Below are positions 1-10,399 of a stretch of DNA of 64,000 bases, piece after piece. The DNA comes from Motilimonas cestriensis (GTDB taxonomy: Bacteria; Pseudomonadota; Gammaproteobacteria; Enterobacterales; CBDFNC01): NCBI RefSeq assembly GCF_021295315.1, contig NZ_JAIMJA010000007.1, forward strand, positions 124,001 through 188,000, read 5' to 3'. The translations under genes and the position numbers were made by a program. The notes beneath the pieces were generated by a model. The model was not told the origin of the DNA. It saw only the letters and a list, made by a program, of their open reading frames with translations, and searched no databases. Positions within the stretch are counted from its first letter, which is position 1; each line of letters begins with the position of its first letter.

Positions 1-1258
1 CATCAGATGTCGGGTTTTTCATGCTGCGCATAAAGCCCGAATTTTTATAGATTTCATTACCCATAATGAAATCAGCACGGCCATAAATGTATTCCTTTAA
101 TGCCATGCCCGCCATGTCAGAAAATGATTCATTCAGCCCACCTGATTGGTTTCTATAAACTAAACCTGAGTGGTTTTCTGTAAAACCGTGAGCGACTTCA
201 TGGCCCACCACAGACACACTGGTAAACGGATGAAAGCGTGAGCCGCCATCACCAAAACTCATTTTGCCCTGATACCAAAAAGCATTATTGGCGTCTTTGT
301 CTGTATTGCCATAATGCACACGCATTATCAACTTAGAAGGTAACGCCGCCGTGGCATACCAATCACGAAACATTTGTACATGTTTAGTACCATTGTACAA
401 AGCTTCACTGCCCACGCCGTAAGCACCATTCACATCCGCTTCAACAAAACGGTTATCAGAATCAACACAGTTGTATGGGTAAGCCGGAGATGTAGTCGTG
501 TAATCAGCACGATTATTTAGATTGACTATGCGCACATCTTGGTTTTCCAAGGTACAGCGATTGCCTGATTTCGTAACGCTCAGATGATCCCACTCACCTT
601 GACCGTAACTGATTAAACCGCGTCTTTCATTGCCACCTTCACCCGTCGCTTTGGCATGGGGAATATTATTATATTGCTCTAATACCTCCCCAGTATTGGC
701 ATCCATGATCAACACTGGTGCTTTAACGGCATTGACATCAACAAAGCCAAAGAATAAGTAAGCTAAGTGCGCTTTACCCGATTCACTGGCGTAAATATAA
801 AGCTGGGTTGGCTGCTCTTGTTTAACTCGATCAAGAGAGGTGCCTTCATCACGCGCGATAATCTGTTTCGCTAAGCCATCAATATCCCGAACACTGATCA
901 GAGGCGTGACTGATTTTACATCGTCCTCAATATTTTTAAGCACGCTACCTGCTACATATGTGTATTTTTCCGTTTGCTCATTTTTAAGCAACACAATATC
1001 ACCACCGAGGATCGGGACACCTTGGTAATATTGTTGCAACGTCTGATGCAGTTCGCCGTGTTGCGCGCTATTACTTTGCTCAGCCACGCTCAACCCATCT
1101 GGCTCAGCAAGTATGCCTAAACTCAGTGCTTGTGGACTACCAACAATACCTAGGCTGTTGACATCGTCTAGGTTCAATTCCACTACTTCTGCTGAAAAAG
1201 CAGGGCTGGCTATTAATGCAGCGGCGACTGCAATGACGCTTCCTTTCAATTTAAACAT
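1..1258 (-). CDS. M4 (thermolysin/vibriolysin-like) zinc metallopeptidase, 3' part missing
   Basis: Secreted zinc endopeptidase of family M4; the frame is open to the left edge, so the C-terminal end is outside the window. The N-terminus begins MFKLKGSVIAVAAALIASPA, a typical Sec signal, followed by a propeptide-like region. Seen directly: HEVAH with zinc ligands H353 and H357, and GGLNESFSD with E377; the 24-residue step from the first His to the Glu equals that of thermolysin. Two starts are possible (1264 and 1258); 1258 is preferred because AGGAAG sits 8 nt upstream, while the first ATG is too close to it. The role is extracellular protein degradation with self-processing of the propeptide. 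The divergent space 1259-1601 separates it from the hybrid regulator, which could control it, but no operator was recognised. Confidence 0.9.
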   Translation of the reverse strand, partial: MFKLKGSVIAVAAALIASPAFSAEVVELNLDDVNSLGIVGSPQALSLGILAEPDGLSVAEQSNSAQHGELHQTLQQYYQGVPILGGDIVLLKNEQTEKYTYVAGSVLKNIEDDVKSVTPLISVRDIDGLAKQIIARDEGTSLDRVKQEQPTQLYIYASESGKAHLAYLFFGFVDVNAVKAPVLIMDANTGEVLEQYNNIPHAKATGEGGNERRGLISYGQGEWDHLSVTKSGNRCTLENQDVRIVNLNNRADYTTTSPAYPYNCVDSDNRFVEADVNGAYGVGSEALYNGTKHVQMFRDWYATAALPSKLIMRVHYGNTDKDANNAFWYQGKMSFGDGGSRFHPFTSVSVVGHEVAHGFTENHSGLVYRNQSGGLNESFSDMAGMALKEYIYGRADFIMGNEIYKNSGFMRSMKNPTSD

Positions 1259-1601
1259 TATCATGTCTTCCTTTATCAATTCTAATGAGTGCTCAACCAG
1301 AACGTCCTCGTTCTTTTAAGCCCATTTAGAGTAGATAAAGCGCACAACCATTTATTTCAGATAAGGGACGTTTTTTTGAAACTAAACGACAAGATGTCAT
1401 AAACAATGTTTAAGCTACTTTTGTCATTTCTCTGCAAATTAGCTAGGCTATTTCCATAATGAATGGCTTATTTCAGCGAACAGAGTGGTTACCATTCAAC
1501 GCAGGCTAAAACTGACAAGTAATTTTTTTATAACTAAATTTCATTAACTTAATAATGAACAGGTATCAATTTAGCGAAAGTAAATGGCACCAACCAGCTT
1601 G
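1259..1601. other. Intergenic region, no feature recognised
   Basis: 343 bases between the M4 peptidase start and the stop of the hybrid sensor. AT-rich and expected to hold the peptidase promoter. No convincing hairpin, repeat or small ORF with a ribosome-binding site was seen. Confidence 0.4.
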
Positions 1602-4600
1602 TTATACCCGCTCGACTTGATCCTGATATTTTTTCGGTGTGACGCCAAAGCGAGCCTTATAAAGGGTTGTAAAATAACTTTGCGAACTAAAGCCACACAT
1701 TAACGCCACTTCCGATATGGCAATGCCAGAGCGTAGAATTTCATTAGACTGCAGTAACCGATATTCCCGTAGCATTTCACTCGGTGTCACCCCTAGCAAG
1801 CCTTTAATTTTGCGCTGCAACTGCTTACTACTCATAAACATTTGCTCAGCACATTGCACAACACTGAAATCACTATCATGAAAATGCTGCTTAAAAATAT
1901 GCTCAAGTTTATTAATAAACTCTTGGTCTTTACCTTTAAGACCATGGCTAATGCCTATGGGACCCGCGGGCTCACTTTTATCAGCGGAGAAACCATGGGT
2001 AAGCACATTTAAGTTATCTACTTTTAATTTAAGCTCATCGATATCAAATGGCTTGGTGATAAAATCCGTCACTTGATGTACTAGCGCCATCCTTCGTGAG
2101 TCATCATCGACCTTAGCGGTCACTAATAAAAAAGGGATATGGCAGGTTTTATCATTGTCACGAATCGCATCACATACTTCCAGCCCGGTTAAACTTGGGA
2201 TCTGCCAGTCACATAGGATCACATTTGGAATTGCATCAGTGGCTATCGCCAATGCTTGCTGGCCATCACTGGCCACCAAGCATTGGTAGTGGTCACAAAA
2301 TACCGACACCAAGTAATCTGACAACTCAATATTATCCTCAACAATCAACAAAATATCGTCTATGTCTGTGGCAGTATTCATTGCATTAGTCTGTGAACGT
2401 GTAACGGGTCGCAAGGGCTCTGTTAATGGCTGAAAGTCAAAACAAGGCTCAACAATTTCCTTAGCGCGCGCGAGGGGCAAACGAATCAAAAAGACGCTAC
2501 CTTGATCAGAGGTTGATTCCGCTGTTATATCGCCGCCTATCGCAATTAAGGTTTCCTTAACTAAAGCTAAGCCTAATCCGGTGCCTGTTACATCGGGATG
2601 CCGTCGCTGTTGTTCTCGATAAAAAGGTTCAAAAATATGGTCTAAATCAGCCTCATCAATGCCATAGCCATCGTCTTCAACCGTTATGATCAACTGGCCA
2701 TTGTCTCCATGCCACTTAACGTTAACATGACCACCGGGACGGTTATATTTAATGCCGTTACTGATGACATTTTGAATAATGAGTTGTAACTCATCCGCGC
2801 TGGCCGCCACACAATAACCCGCCTGTCCCGATAGGCAAATATCAACTTGTTGATGCTGTGCTAAATCTTGATACTGCAGCTTAATGTGCTTGATCACCGG
2901 ATCAAACGGCGTGACTGCAGAGGGCTCCCTGAGCCCAGTTTGGGTCAATTTAAGCAGTTTATCTGTCATTAACAGTAAGCGACGCGCGTTTCTCTCTATT
3001 ACTGCCCACTGGGTTGGGGTGATAGCAGATGATGCCTTGTCAGATAGAGCCGACGTTAACGGGCTCAGAATAAGCGTCAAAGGTGTGCGAAACTCATGGG
3101 ACACATTAGCAAACAAGCGAACCCGCTGATCCAACATAGCTTTTATTTCATGGGTACGCTCTTGTACTTTTCCCTCAAGTTTATGATTCTGACGCTGTAA
3201 AAATCGCGCTCTAGAGCGCGCAATCAATACGCCAACCATGACCAGCAGCAACCCCAACAACAAGGTAAACCAAAGTGTTTGGTAAAAATAAGCCGGAACT
3301 GCTAGCTTCAGCTTTTGTTGCCCCAACCACTCACCGTTCGCGTTTTCACTTTCAATAAAAAATGTGTGACGCCCAGGCGGTAATTGATGATAAGTGACCG
3401 AATGCTGACCGGGCTCGGTATAATTCCAGCTATTATCTATGCCTTGCATTTTATAGCGAAAGCGTGTGTCGGGGTTAAATGAGAAATCGGCAAAATGTAA
3501 TCTAATGGCCGAATCTTGCACTAGGTTAAGTCTTTGTTCATATCGAAACGGCACCGTTACCCAAGACGATTCATCACTGCGCATGGTTGTCGCCTGTTTG
3601 ATTTCTATATGGGTGACTTGTGCAGCACTGGCCTGCTGCTCTAAATCAACCAGCGCAGGATCAATCTTTAACAGACCATTTATCCCGCCCATATAAAAAC
3701 GGCCGTCTGCGAGGGCAAGACTGGCCTTAGCGTTAAATTCTTGAATAGCCATGCCGTTAGCTAATGAAAAGCGCCTTACTTGCAAACTGTTGGGATCAAT
3801 ATGCAATAAGGTCGACCCTGCGTTACTCCAAATATCGCCTTTGGCGTCCTCAAAAACCGAATATGCGGCTCGCCCTTGGTCAAAGCCACTGGGCTCCTTT
3901 ATTGATTGAAACTGTTTAGTATTTAAATCAAAACGGATAACCCCAGAGCGACTAGCAAGCCACAGTGCGTGACTAGATTGATCAACTAAATGATCGTACA
4001 CCCCATCAAAAACCAAGGCGCCATTGGCCGTCAGCTCAGTGAGCTGAAAACTTTTCTTATCCATCTCAATAAGTTGATTATCCACGGTGGTCAACCAAAC
4101 TTTTGCTTGGTTTTGCGCGGCGCTGGTCACCTTAGCTAAAAAGGGCTGATGACTCGGCCAGTCATCCGGTTTGAATGGTGAGAACCGATCGGTAACCTGA
4201 TCGTATTTCAATAAACCAGACTCAAACGATAGTGCCCAGAGCGCATCATTGAATACCATTAATTCACTGACAAAGCGCCCTCTATTCATCTGATCAAAGT
4301 GGTCAAACGAATAAGGCTCAAGCTGGCTAGATTGAGGCGAAAAAGTAGCAACACCAAAATCGCCAGCTAACCACGTTTTACCATTAAAGGGTAAAGAATG
4401 AACGATGACGCCAAGCTTATTGCCGTTCATTTTAGTCAATATTTTTTTGTCGATTAACTTGCCATCGTCAGACACCAAGTTATAGGCCCCGTTTGCGGTA
4501 AAGCTTTGTAGCTGATTGTATTTATCTTTGTTTAACGCCATGACAGAGCTATCTAATAAGCCATCACTTTTGTCAATTAAGTTAAAATATCGTGCAGTAT

Positions 4601-5579
4601 TCGATAATTTAAACGCACCATGAAGTTGGCTGCCAATCCATAGATTACCGACCTTATCCTCAAAAATCGCACTAACAAACACTTCAGAGAAGCCCTGACC
4701 CAGGCTAATAGGATATGCACGTTGTTTGACAAAATCAGCTTGATAAAGGCCTGCTTTTGAGCCCAGCCAAATCAGCCCTGCTGAATCTTCAAACAATATT
4801 TGCACGGGATCGGTTAACGCCAGTGCTTGATTCGAGAAATAGCGCACCTCATGCGTTTGGCTATTTATTTCATAAAGTCCGTCAGCACTACAAACCCATA
4901 CCACTTGATTGGTGGCAGTAAGACACGTGGCATCAAGCTCTGCATTGATGGCTTCACCGGTAAAAAGCTCAAAATCGTTGCTCTGTGCCGGTGAGAAATA
5001 TAGCCCTTTGTTGGTCGCCGCCCAAAGGGTATTGAGCCCATCTTTAGCAAGGCTATGAACATCAAGAGTGAGTTTGCTGAGATTAGATTCAGCAGAAATA
5101 TTGGTGACATCCCCCCTTTCAGAAACCATATAAACGCCGCCCCTGCCCGCTAAATAGGCGTGCTCACCATCAATAAGAATGCTGCGAATGAGATAGCCAG
5201 CATGGGTGCCCGTTAACTGCTCAGGTGTGAAACTGCGAACGACAGATTGTGTCGTTGGATCATAAATATCAAGGCCATTAGGAGTTAATATCCACAAATG
5301 ACCATTCCTACCCTTTGCTAAGCGCCAGATAAATTGGCTTGATAACGCGCCAGCGGGAATCGATTCAAAGCGGTGACCATCAAAACGATTCGCCCCTTCT
5401 TGCGTGGCTAACCACAGAAAACCGCTGTCGTCTTGCACCATGGCATTAACACTGGCTTGGGTTAACCCTTGATTTAATGACACATTGGCAAAGCTATAAT
5501 GAGGCGCGCTATGAATTTGCTTTGTAAACAATAACATGAATACAATAAAGGCGAGTTTGGCTTGATACATCTGTCTCAT
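1602..5579 (-). CDS. Hybrid two-component system protein: propeller sensor, histidine kinase, receiver and AraC output
   Basis: A complete signalling pathway in one 1325-residue chain of the HTCS type. Order: signal peptide (about 1-25); repeated propeller motifs such as GLWLATxxGxxRFD over roughly residues 30-680; a Y_Y_Y-like domain (about 690-760); a membrane segment at about 767-790; HisKA with the phosphorylated His in NVSHEFRTPLTLIL (H828); HATPase with DDGYGI and GTGLGLALVKE; a receiver with D1124 in ILCDWQIPSL; and a C-terminal AraC HTH (about 1210-1320). The periplasmic sensor probably binds a ligand, and the receiver/AraC end controls transcription. In this family the targets are usually nearby polysaccharide or polymer-degradation genes; here the neighbours are an M4 protease and REP repeats, so the target is unknown. 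Confidence 0.92.
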   Translation of the reverse strand: MRQMYQAKLAFIVFMLLFTKQIHSAPHYSFANVSLNQGLTQASVNAMVQDDSGFLWLATQEGANRFDGHRFESIPAGALSSQFIWRLAKGRNGHLWILTPNGLDIYDPTTQSVVRSFTPEQLTGTHAGYLIRSILIDGEHAYLAGRGGVYMVSERGDVTNISAESNLSKLTLDVHSLAKDGLNTLWAATNKGLYFSPAQSNDFELFTGEAINAELDATCLTATNQVVWVCSADGLYEINSQTHEVRYFSNQALALTDPVQILFEDSAGLIWLGSKAGLYQADFVKQRAYPISLGQGFSEVFVSAIFEDKVGNLWIGSQLHGAFKLSNTARYFNLIDKSDGLLDSSVMALNKDKYNQLQSFTANGAYNLVSDDGKLIDKKILTKMNGNKLGVIVHSLPFNGKTWLAGDFGVATFSPQSSQLEPYSFDHFDQMNRGRFVSELMVFNDALWALSFESGLLKYDQVTDRFSPFKPDDWPSHQPFLAKVTSAAQNQAKVWLTTVDNQLIEMDKKSFQLTELTANGALVFDGVYDHLVDQSSHALWLASRSGVIRFDLNTKQFQSIKEPSGFDQGRAAYSVFEDAKGDIWSNAGSTLLHIDPNSLQVRRFSLANGMAIQEFNAKASLALADGRFYMGGINGLLKIDPALVDLEQQASAAQVTHIEIKQATTMRSDESSWVTVPFRYEQRLNLVQDSAIRLHFADFSFNPDTRFRYKMQGIDNSWNYTEPGQHSVTYHQLPPGRHTFFIESENANGEWLGQQKLKLAVPAYFYQTLWFTLLLGLLLVMVGVLIARSRARFLQRQNHKLEGKVQERTHEIKAMLDQRVRLFANVSHEFRTPLTLILSPLTSALSDKASSAITPTQWAVIERNARRLLLMTDKLLKLTQTGLREPSAVTPFDPVIKHIKLQYQDLAQHQQVDICLSGQAGYCVAASADELQLIIQNVISNGIKYNRPGGHVNVKWHGDNGQLIITVEDDGYGIDEADLDHIFEPFYREQQRRHPDVTGTGLGLALVKETLIAIGGDITAESTSDQGSVFLIRLPLARAKEIVEPCFDFQPLTEPLRPVTRSQTNAMNTATDIDDILLIVEDNIELSDYLVSVFCDHYQCLVASDGQQALAIATDAIPNVILCDWQIPSLTGLEVCDAIRDNDKTCHIPFLLVTAKVDDDSRRMALVHQVTDFITKPFDIDELKLKVDNLNVLTHGFSADKSEPAGPIGISHGLKGKDQEFINKLEHIFKQHFHDSDFSVVQCAEQMFMSSKQLQRKIKGLLGVTPSEMLREYRLLQSNEILRSGIAISEVALMCGFSSQSYFTTLYKARFGVTPKKYQDQVERV

Positions 5580-5754
5580 CCTTGAGATCGCTTATTTCAC
5601 CATGGATAACACTAGTATCCTGCTGAGATATAGAACATTGTATGTTAATTGATTGTTAAGGAACGGCGCAATAACTGAGATGCTTAATTGGGATCTAAGT
5701 GGCTTCGAACTCGGCTGGAGCAGCAGAAATACTGCAACATTGCATACGCTTTGT

Positions 5755-6380
5755 TCGCAGAATAAATTCTGCTCCTACGCCACGCATCAGGCCCTGTAGG
5801 AGCGGTATTTATACCGCGAAAACTAGTGATTATTCGCAGAATAAATTCTGCTCCTGCGCCACAAATCAGGCCCTGTAGGAGCGGTATTTATACCGCGAAA
5901 ACTAGTGATTATTCGCAGAATAAATTCTGCTCCTGCGCCACAAATCAGGCCCTGTAGGAGCGGTATTTATACCGCGAAATCTAGTGATTATTCGCAGAAT
6001 AAATTCTGCTCCTGCGCCACGCATCAGGCCCTGTAGGAGCGGTATTTATACCGCGAAATCTAGTGATTATTCGCAGAATAAATTCTCCTACTGCGCCACG
6101 CATCAGGCCCTGCAGGAGCGGTATTTATACCGCGAAATCTAGTGATTATTCGCAGAATAAATTCTCCTACTGCGCCACGCATCAGGCCCCGTAGGAGCGG
6201 TATTTATACCGCGAAATCTAGTGATTATTCGCAGAATGAATTCTGCTCCTGCGCCACGAATCAGGCCATGTAGGAGCGGTATTTATACCGCGAAATCTAG
6301 TGATTATTCGCAGAATAAATTCTCCTACTGCGCCACGAATCAGGCCCTGTAGGAGCGGTATTTATACCGCGAAAACTAGT
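5755..6380. repeat. Tandem array of eight 79-bp BIME (paired REP) units
   Basis: The motif GTAGGAGCGGTATTTATACC starts at 5796, 5875, 5954, 6033, 6112, 6191, 6270 and 6349, exactly 79 bp apart each time (one copy reads GCAGGAGC). Each unit also holds the inverse element TCGCAGAATAAATTCTGCTC. So each unit carries two opposed palindromes with a GTAGGAGC head and GCGA tail, the architecture of bacterial interspersed mosaic elements built from REPs. Sequence between the palindromes varies slightly (acaaatcagg, acgcatcagg, acgaatcagg). The array fills the space between the HTCS gene and the end of the acidic-protein gene, and may act as an mRNA-stabilising or terminating structure. No RAYT transposase was recognised in the window. 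Confidence 0.9.
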
Positions 6381-6387
6381 AATTAAC

Positions 6388-7506
6388 TTACTCTGCTTCC
6401 ATCATCAATACCAAAAAGTCTTTCCAAACCAGAAAATCATCATAACTTTCAATGGCTCCTTCTAGCAGCTCCGCGCCTTCTTCTAACACAGGCCCCAATA
6501 CGCAAATAAAATCTAACACTTCATCATGTTGCAAAATCAAGGTACCGAGTAAGTTACCTTGCGCTAACTTTGAGACAACTTGTTTTAAGTAAGTTGCTAA
6601 GTGAGTGTTTAATGGCTCCATCGCAATGGCATCGCTATATTGCGGATAAAATTCTAAGAAATCTTGCGGATTCTCAGGTGCCATTTCATAACCCGACTGA
6701 TATTGGCTTTCTAATTCCACTAAACATTGGCTGGCTTTGCTCAGCACCAGCAACGTCTCTTCAATACTGGCTTCTTGCGACAAGCCCGCGCAAATGGCAC
6801 GTAAGCCCTCTAAAGCAACATCGTCTAATTCAGGGCCAACTTGCTCAATTTCAGCTTCTTCATAAGGCGCATCTTCGTCGTATTCATCGTCTTGACCTAA
6901 TTCCGACAACCATTCTTGGTAGCGCATCTCCGACACCATTTGGTAATCATCGTGCTCAACCTCATCGGCATAGTCAGCGTCATACAAAAAACCTTCGCGG
7001 ATTTGCTTGGGTAAGCCTTGGTGCCAACGCCGATAGATAGTGCCCAATAAAATAGTGTCCTCCCCTTCAAATGGGTAGTCATCAAACCGCATTACTTGGC
7101 CATCATGAACAAAGAACCAAAATTCCCAAGGGTCATCATCGCCACAGCCCCAAGACAACACATGTATCTCTGGGCAAAGATGATGTAAAAAGCTAACCAA
7201 ACCATATTGAATTTCATCACCCGGTGAACCTCCGACCCAATGGGAGGTAAAATAGCCCGCAATTTCCCCTACGCTCTCAGAGCCAAACTCACTGTAAAGC
7301 TCATTCGTTACGTAATTGAGCAGATCAGTTGCTAACTCGGCGCCCTTTTCTGGGTTAATGTCAGCCGCTAAGTGTATAAATTGCTGGTCAATATCATCTT
7401 GATTTTGACCAGAATTAAGATCATGTAAGGTGAGCAACGCCACCAACTTTTTATGTTGATCTGGCTCTGGGTGTTTAAAATATAAATTTGAATGTAACTC
7501 TGCCAT
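6388..7506 (-). CDS. Acidic protein of unknown function in a three-gene unit with a DUF4132-like gene
   Basis: I do not recognise the family. The start at 7506 (MAELHSNLYFKHPEPDQHKK) is chosen over an upstream in-frame ATG at 7542, because AAGGAGAG lies just before it and the longer form would overlap the preceding gene by 22 bp. This gives 372 residues. The protein is strongly acidic, with a Asp/Glu run around residues 190-220 (QDDEYDEDAPYEEAEIEQ), and has no signal peptide or membrane segment. A Trp/Asp-rich patch (WGCGDDDPWEFWFFVHDGQ) and the phrase FDDYPFEGEDTILLGTIYRRW resemble SMI1/KNR4-type immunity or ligand-binding folds only loosely. It lies 14 nt after the DUF4132-like gene, so co-transcription is very likely and a joint function is inferred. 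Confidence 0.75.
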   Translation of the reverse strand: MAELHSNLYFKHPEPDQHKKLVALLTLHDLNSGQNQDDIDQQFIHLAADINPEKGAELATDLLNYVTNELYSEFGSESVGEIAGYFTSHWVGGSPGDEIQYGLVSFLHHLCPEIHVLSWGCGDDDPWEFWFFVHDGQVMRFDDYPFEGEDTILLGTIYRRWHQGLPKQIREGFLYDADYADEVEHDDYQMVSEMRYQEWLSELGQDDEYDEDAPYEEAEIEQVGPELDDVALEGLRAICAGLSQEASIEETLLVLSKASQCLVELESQYQSGYEMAPENPQDFLEFYPQYSDAIAMEPLNTHLATYLKQVVSKLAQGNLLGTLILQHDEVLDFICVLGPVLEEGAELLEGAIESYDDFLVWKDFLVLMMEAE

Positions 7507-7520
7507 TTTGCTCTCCTTAC

Positions 7521-10385
7521 TTACGCGCTTTGCGCGGCGCATTGATTAATTTGACTTAGAATGGTTTCATCTTTGATCTGGTCATCGCTAATCAGTAAAA
7601 ATATCTTACTGATAATTTCTGCCATGCGTTTATCGACATCGGCAAACGGCAGATATAAATCCTCACTCGCTTGTCCTTCTGGCACGATACATAAGTAGTT
7701 GCCTGGTTGAATATGGATCACCCCCGTACCGAGGTGCACTCGATATTGAGCTAGCTTACCGTCAATATAGGCATAGTTGTCTTCACAACGAACTTGTTTC
7801 AAGCCTAAATCTTGGATCAGGTTTAATACTAACTCGCCGCGGCGCTGCGCACTTTCTGTAGACCAACGGCCATACTCATCGTCCAGCTGCGCAACCGATG
7901 CAACAAGATCAATATCTCGCATCACTTCAGAGAACACGACCGGCTCAACATCTTCAAGTAACAGCTTGTCATTGCCGCGTTTAAAGTAAATCACATCCAT
8001 CGGGCCATCATCTTCAGCCAAATAGTGACGTGATTCGGGAAATTCCACTTGGGCATAGCATTGCTGTTTCGGAAAACGTTTAAAAACCTCGACCCAATCA
8101 CCACCATATTGAGTCCAGTTTCTCCCTTGGAATAAGCGACTAGCAATCGCGCCATCAACCACATGACCGGCAAAACGCATCGAGTCATGTTTTGCTTCAA
8201 TTTCAGCGGGCGTCACCACGTAGAGCTCACGAAACGCTTGCTTAAAAGGTTGAACTAATCGCTGTGAAACTACTGTCTGTTGGCTTTGCGGTAAAATATT
8301 CACTTTTAATAAATCATACACATGGGCAATCACCGGCTCATCAACAATGGCCACTGCTTCCCCTGATAAACCCGTTAACGTATCCGTAGTGCCATTGAAA
8401 AAACCAAAACCTGTACCCGATTTTAAAATCAACTGGCTTAACATGCCTTTCACCACAGGCAAGCGACTTAAAGTTGCTAGCTCATCGGCGCTGATGGTAT
8501 CGCGCTGACACATCATTTCTTCTAAGGTATTTTTAAATCGGCTTGCTTGGCTTCGCACATTATCTTGCGCGGCGCGCATGGCCTGATAAATCTGCGTTTT
8601 ACGCACTTTTGGCGGCACTGACTTTAGGGGCTTGCCGGCTTTTTTCACCACTATCTTAGCTTTGAGTCCTGCCATCACTAAGCTGACAGTCCAATCTTCT
8701 GCTTCATGCTCTTGGTTAAACGCCACCATGTCATCAGCAATGTCCGCTTCTAATGCCCATTCCATGCGAATTTCATCGCTGTATCCGGCCGACTGCGCTA
8801 AATTTTTCAAGCCCGCTTTCACTGCAGCTTGAGTATTCGCTTGACGCTCCGCGCCATATTGCGTCGCTTCTTTGTGCATTTGTTTAAATTTAAGATAACG
8901 CGCTTTTAACTCAACATCATCTTCGATGGCATACAAGCCATAGGCTTTAATGGCTATTTGGTGGTGGCGCACTAACTTTTTCTCAAGTTTTTCCTTGTCC
9001 CAGCCTTTAACAGCGGTCAATAGCACCAGATAGTTCTTCAGATCGATACTCGATGCGTTCATCGCTTTAATATATTTTTTTAATGCCTTATCGTCGGCGG
9101 CCGCCAACACCTCACTGGCGGCACTTCTATCTATCACGCCGGAATTTGTGCTGGTTGAATTACAAACGTCTCTGCAACTATCTAACGTTGCTGGATTTCC
9201 TTTGCCCCAATGAAATAGCATTTTTTGCACGGGTAAAAGAGACTGCCAACCTAGCGCGATCAAAATGGCATCACGGGCAAAGCCTGCATAAGGTAGCGCA
9301 GTTAATAAAGTGGCTTCTTTAAACTCACCTAACATGGCAATTAATTGCGCTTGAGTTTCATCTTTGAGCAAACCAGGACAACGGATTAAATAGTAAGCCG
9401 CTTTCGATACATCATGCTCATAGAGATCTTTTAGGGCTTTTGCCTTGATGCCGTACTGCTCAATTAGCCCCAACCCTTTTTTCAACCATGAAATACCCGC
9501 CGTTTGTGAATAATCAAAAATACTCGATAGCGCATAACCATTTTCAATAGGATCTAATTCTTCCACCAGCTGCTTTAAATACGTGGAATAGGCTTTGATA
9601 AATTCGCTGGAGAACTCACTATCTGCTTTAACTTCATCAATATCAGGCTCAAGCCAATAGCTGCGCACTAACTCGGGGTGAACTAATACCGCCTGTTTAA
9701 ACCAATCATAATCAAACTGGTTATTGCTGTGTAAACGCTGGCACACATCTGCAAACTCGCTATAAAGTGAACCCAACAAATTGTGATTGCTGCGGTTACG
9801 TCTTTCATAAGCATAATCACTTTCTTTACGTGCAATTATTCGGTTATGCTGCCCTGAAAAAGCCACTTTTAATGCTTGATTAATCGCAGGGGTTTCTTGC
9901 ATCAATAGTAGAAAGCGTACACAGTCATAACTGTTGGGAAAACAGTAACGCTGTAAAATATCCTCCTCACTTAAGTATGTATTTGGTGCTATTTCAGTGC
10001 CCTCAGAGTAAGCCTCTAAGATCCAAAATAAACGTTTAATCACCCCTTGGGTTAGGCTCTCATCTGGATGTTCCGCAAAATAATACACGGCAAGCAAGCT
10101 GGCAATATCAGCAATAAAGCCGTCCATATTTTTCCAGTTGCTTTCAATATAATGCTCCGCCGGGTGCAATAAATATTCAGCTAATTGACTTGATGCATTA
10201 TCACCTAATTTTTCCATTAGTTGAGTAACATACTGTTCAATTTCGCGCTGCGACTCTGGCTTGTTATCCCTGCCTTCAAATAGGTCTGAAAAATCATCTT
10301 TCAGGTCTCGAATATTGTTTACGTCAGTCAAAAGTTCGCTAACGGCATTAAACACCTGCTGGTGTGCTGGGCGCCAATTTTCCAT
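7521..10385 (-). CDS. DUF4132-like protein (MolR/YehI-type C-terminal region)
   Basis: Large cytoplasmic protein of 954 residues with a helical, repeat-like N-terminal two thirds. The C-terminal part holds phrases I associate with DUF4132 proteins such as E. coli MolR/YehI: RLVQPFKQAFRELYVVTPAE followed by RFAGHVV (about residues 700-740) and VVFSEVMRDIDLVASVA (about 820-840). Biochemical function of the family is not established to my knowledge. The start at 10385 has a good Shine-Dalgarno, AGGAGAG, 5 nt upstream. It sits between the small Gly-Gly-tailed protein (14 nt upstream) and the acidic protein (14 nt downstream) in one evident operon. No nuclease, AAA or transmembrane motif was found. 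The DUF4132 assignment rests on remembered motifs and should be taken as probable, not certain. Confidence 0.75.
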   Translation of the reverse strand: MENWRPAHQQVFNAVSELLTDVNNIRDLKDDFSDLFEGRDNKPESQREIEQYVTQLMEKLGDNASSQLAEYLLHPAEHYIESNWKNMDGFIADIASLLAVYYFAEHPDESLTQGVIKRLFWILEAYSEGTEIAPNTYLSEEDILQRYCFPNSYDCVRFLLLMQETPAINQALKVAFSGQHNRIIARKESDYAYERRNRSNHNLLGSLYSEFADVCQRLHSNNQFDYDWFKQAVLVHPELVRSYWLEPDIDEVKADSEFSSEFIKAYSTYLKQLVEELDPIENGYALSSIFDYSQTAGISWLKKGLGLIEQYGIKAKALKDLYEHDVSKAAYYLIRCPGLLKDETQAQLIAMLGEFKEATLLTALPYAGFARDAILIALGWQSLLPVQKMLFHWGKGNPATLDSCRDVCNSTSTNSGVIDRSAASEVLAAADDKALKKYIKAMNASSIDLKNYLVLLTAVKGWDKEKLEKKLVRHHQIAIKAYGLYAIEDDVELKARYLKFKQMHKEATQYGAERQANTQAAVKAGLKNLAQSAGYSDEIRMEWALEADIADDMVAFNQEHEAEDWTVSLVMAGLKAKIVVKKAGKPLKSVPPKVRKTQIYQAMRAAQDNVRSQASRFKNTLEEMMCQRDTISADELATLSRLPVVKGMLSQLILKSGTGFGFFNGTTDTLTGLSGEAVAIVDEPVIAHVYDLLKVNILPQSQQTVVSQRLVQPFKQAFRELYVVTPAEIEAKHDSMRFAGHVVDGAIASRLFQGRNWTQYGGDWVEVFKRFPKQQCYAQVEFPESRHYLAEDDGPMDVIYFKRGNDKLLLEDVEPVVFSEVMRDIDLVASVAQLDDEYGRWSTESAQRRGELVLNLIQDLGLKQVRCEDNYAYIDGKLAQYRVHLGTGVIHIQPGNYLCIVPEGQASEDLYLPFADVDKRMAEIISKIFLLISDDQIKDETILSQINQCAAQSA

Positions 10386-10399
10386 TTTATCTCTCCTAG

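Noticed and set aside
5755-6380. Possible CRISPR array
   Set aside because: The whole 79-bp unit is repeated including the joins; there are no unique spacers. REP/BIME structure fits.
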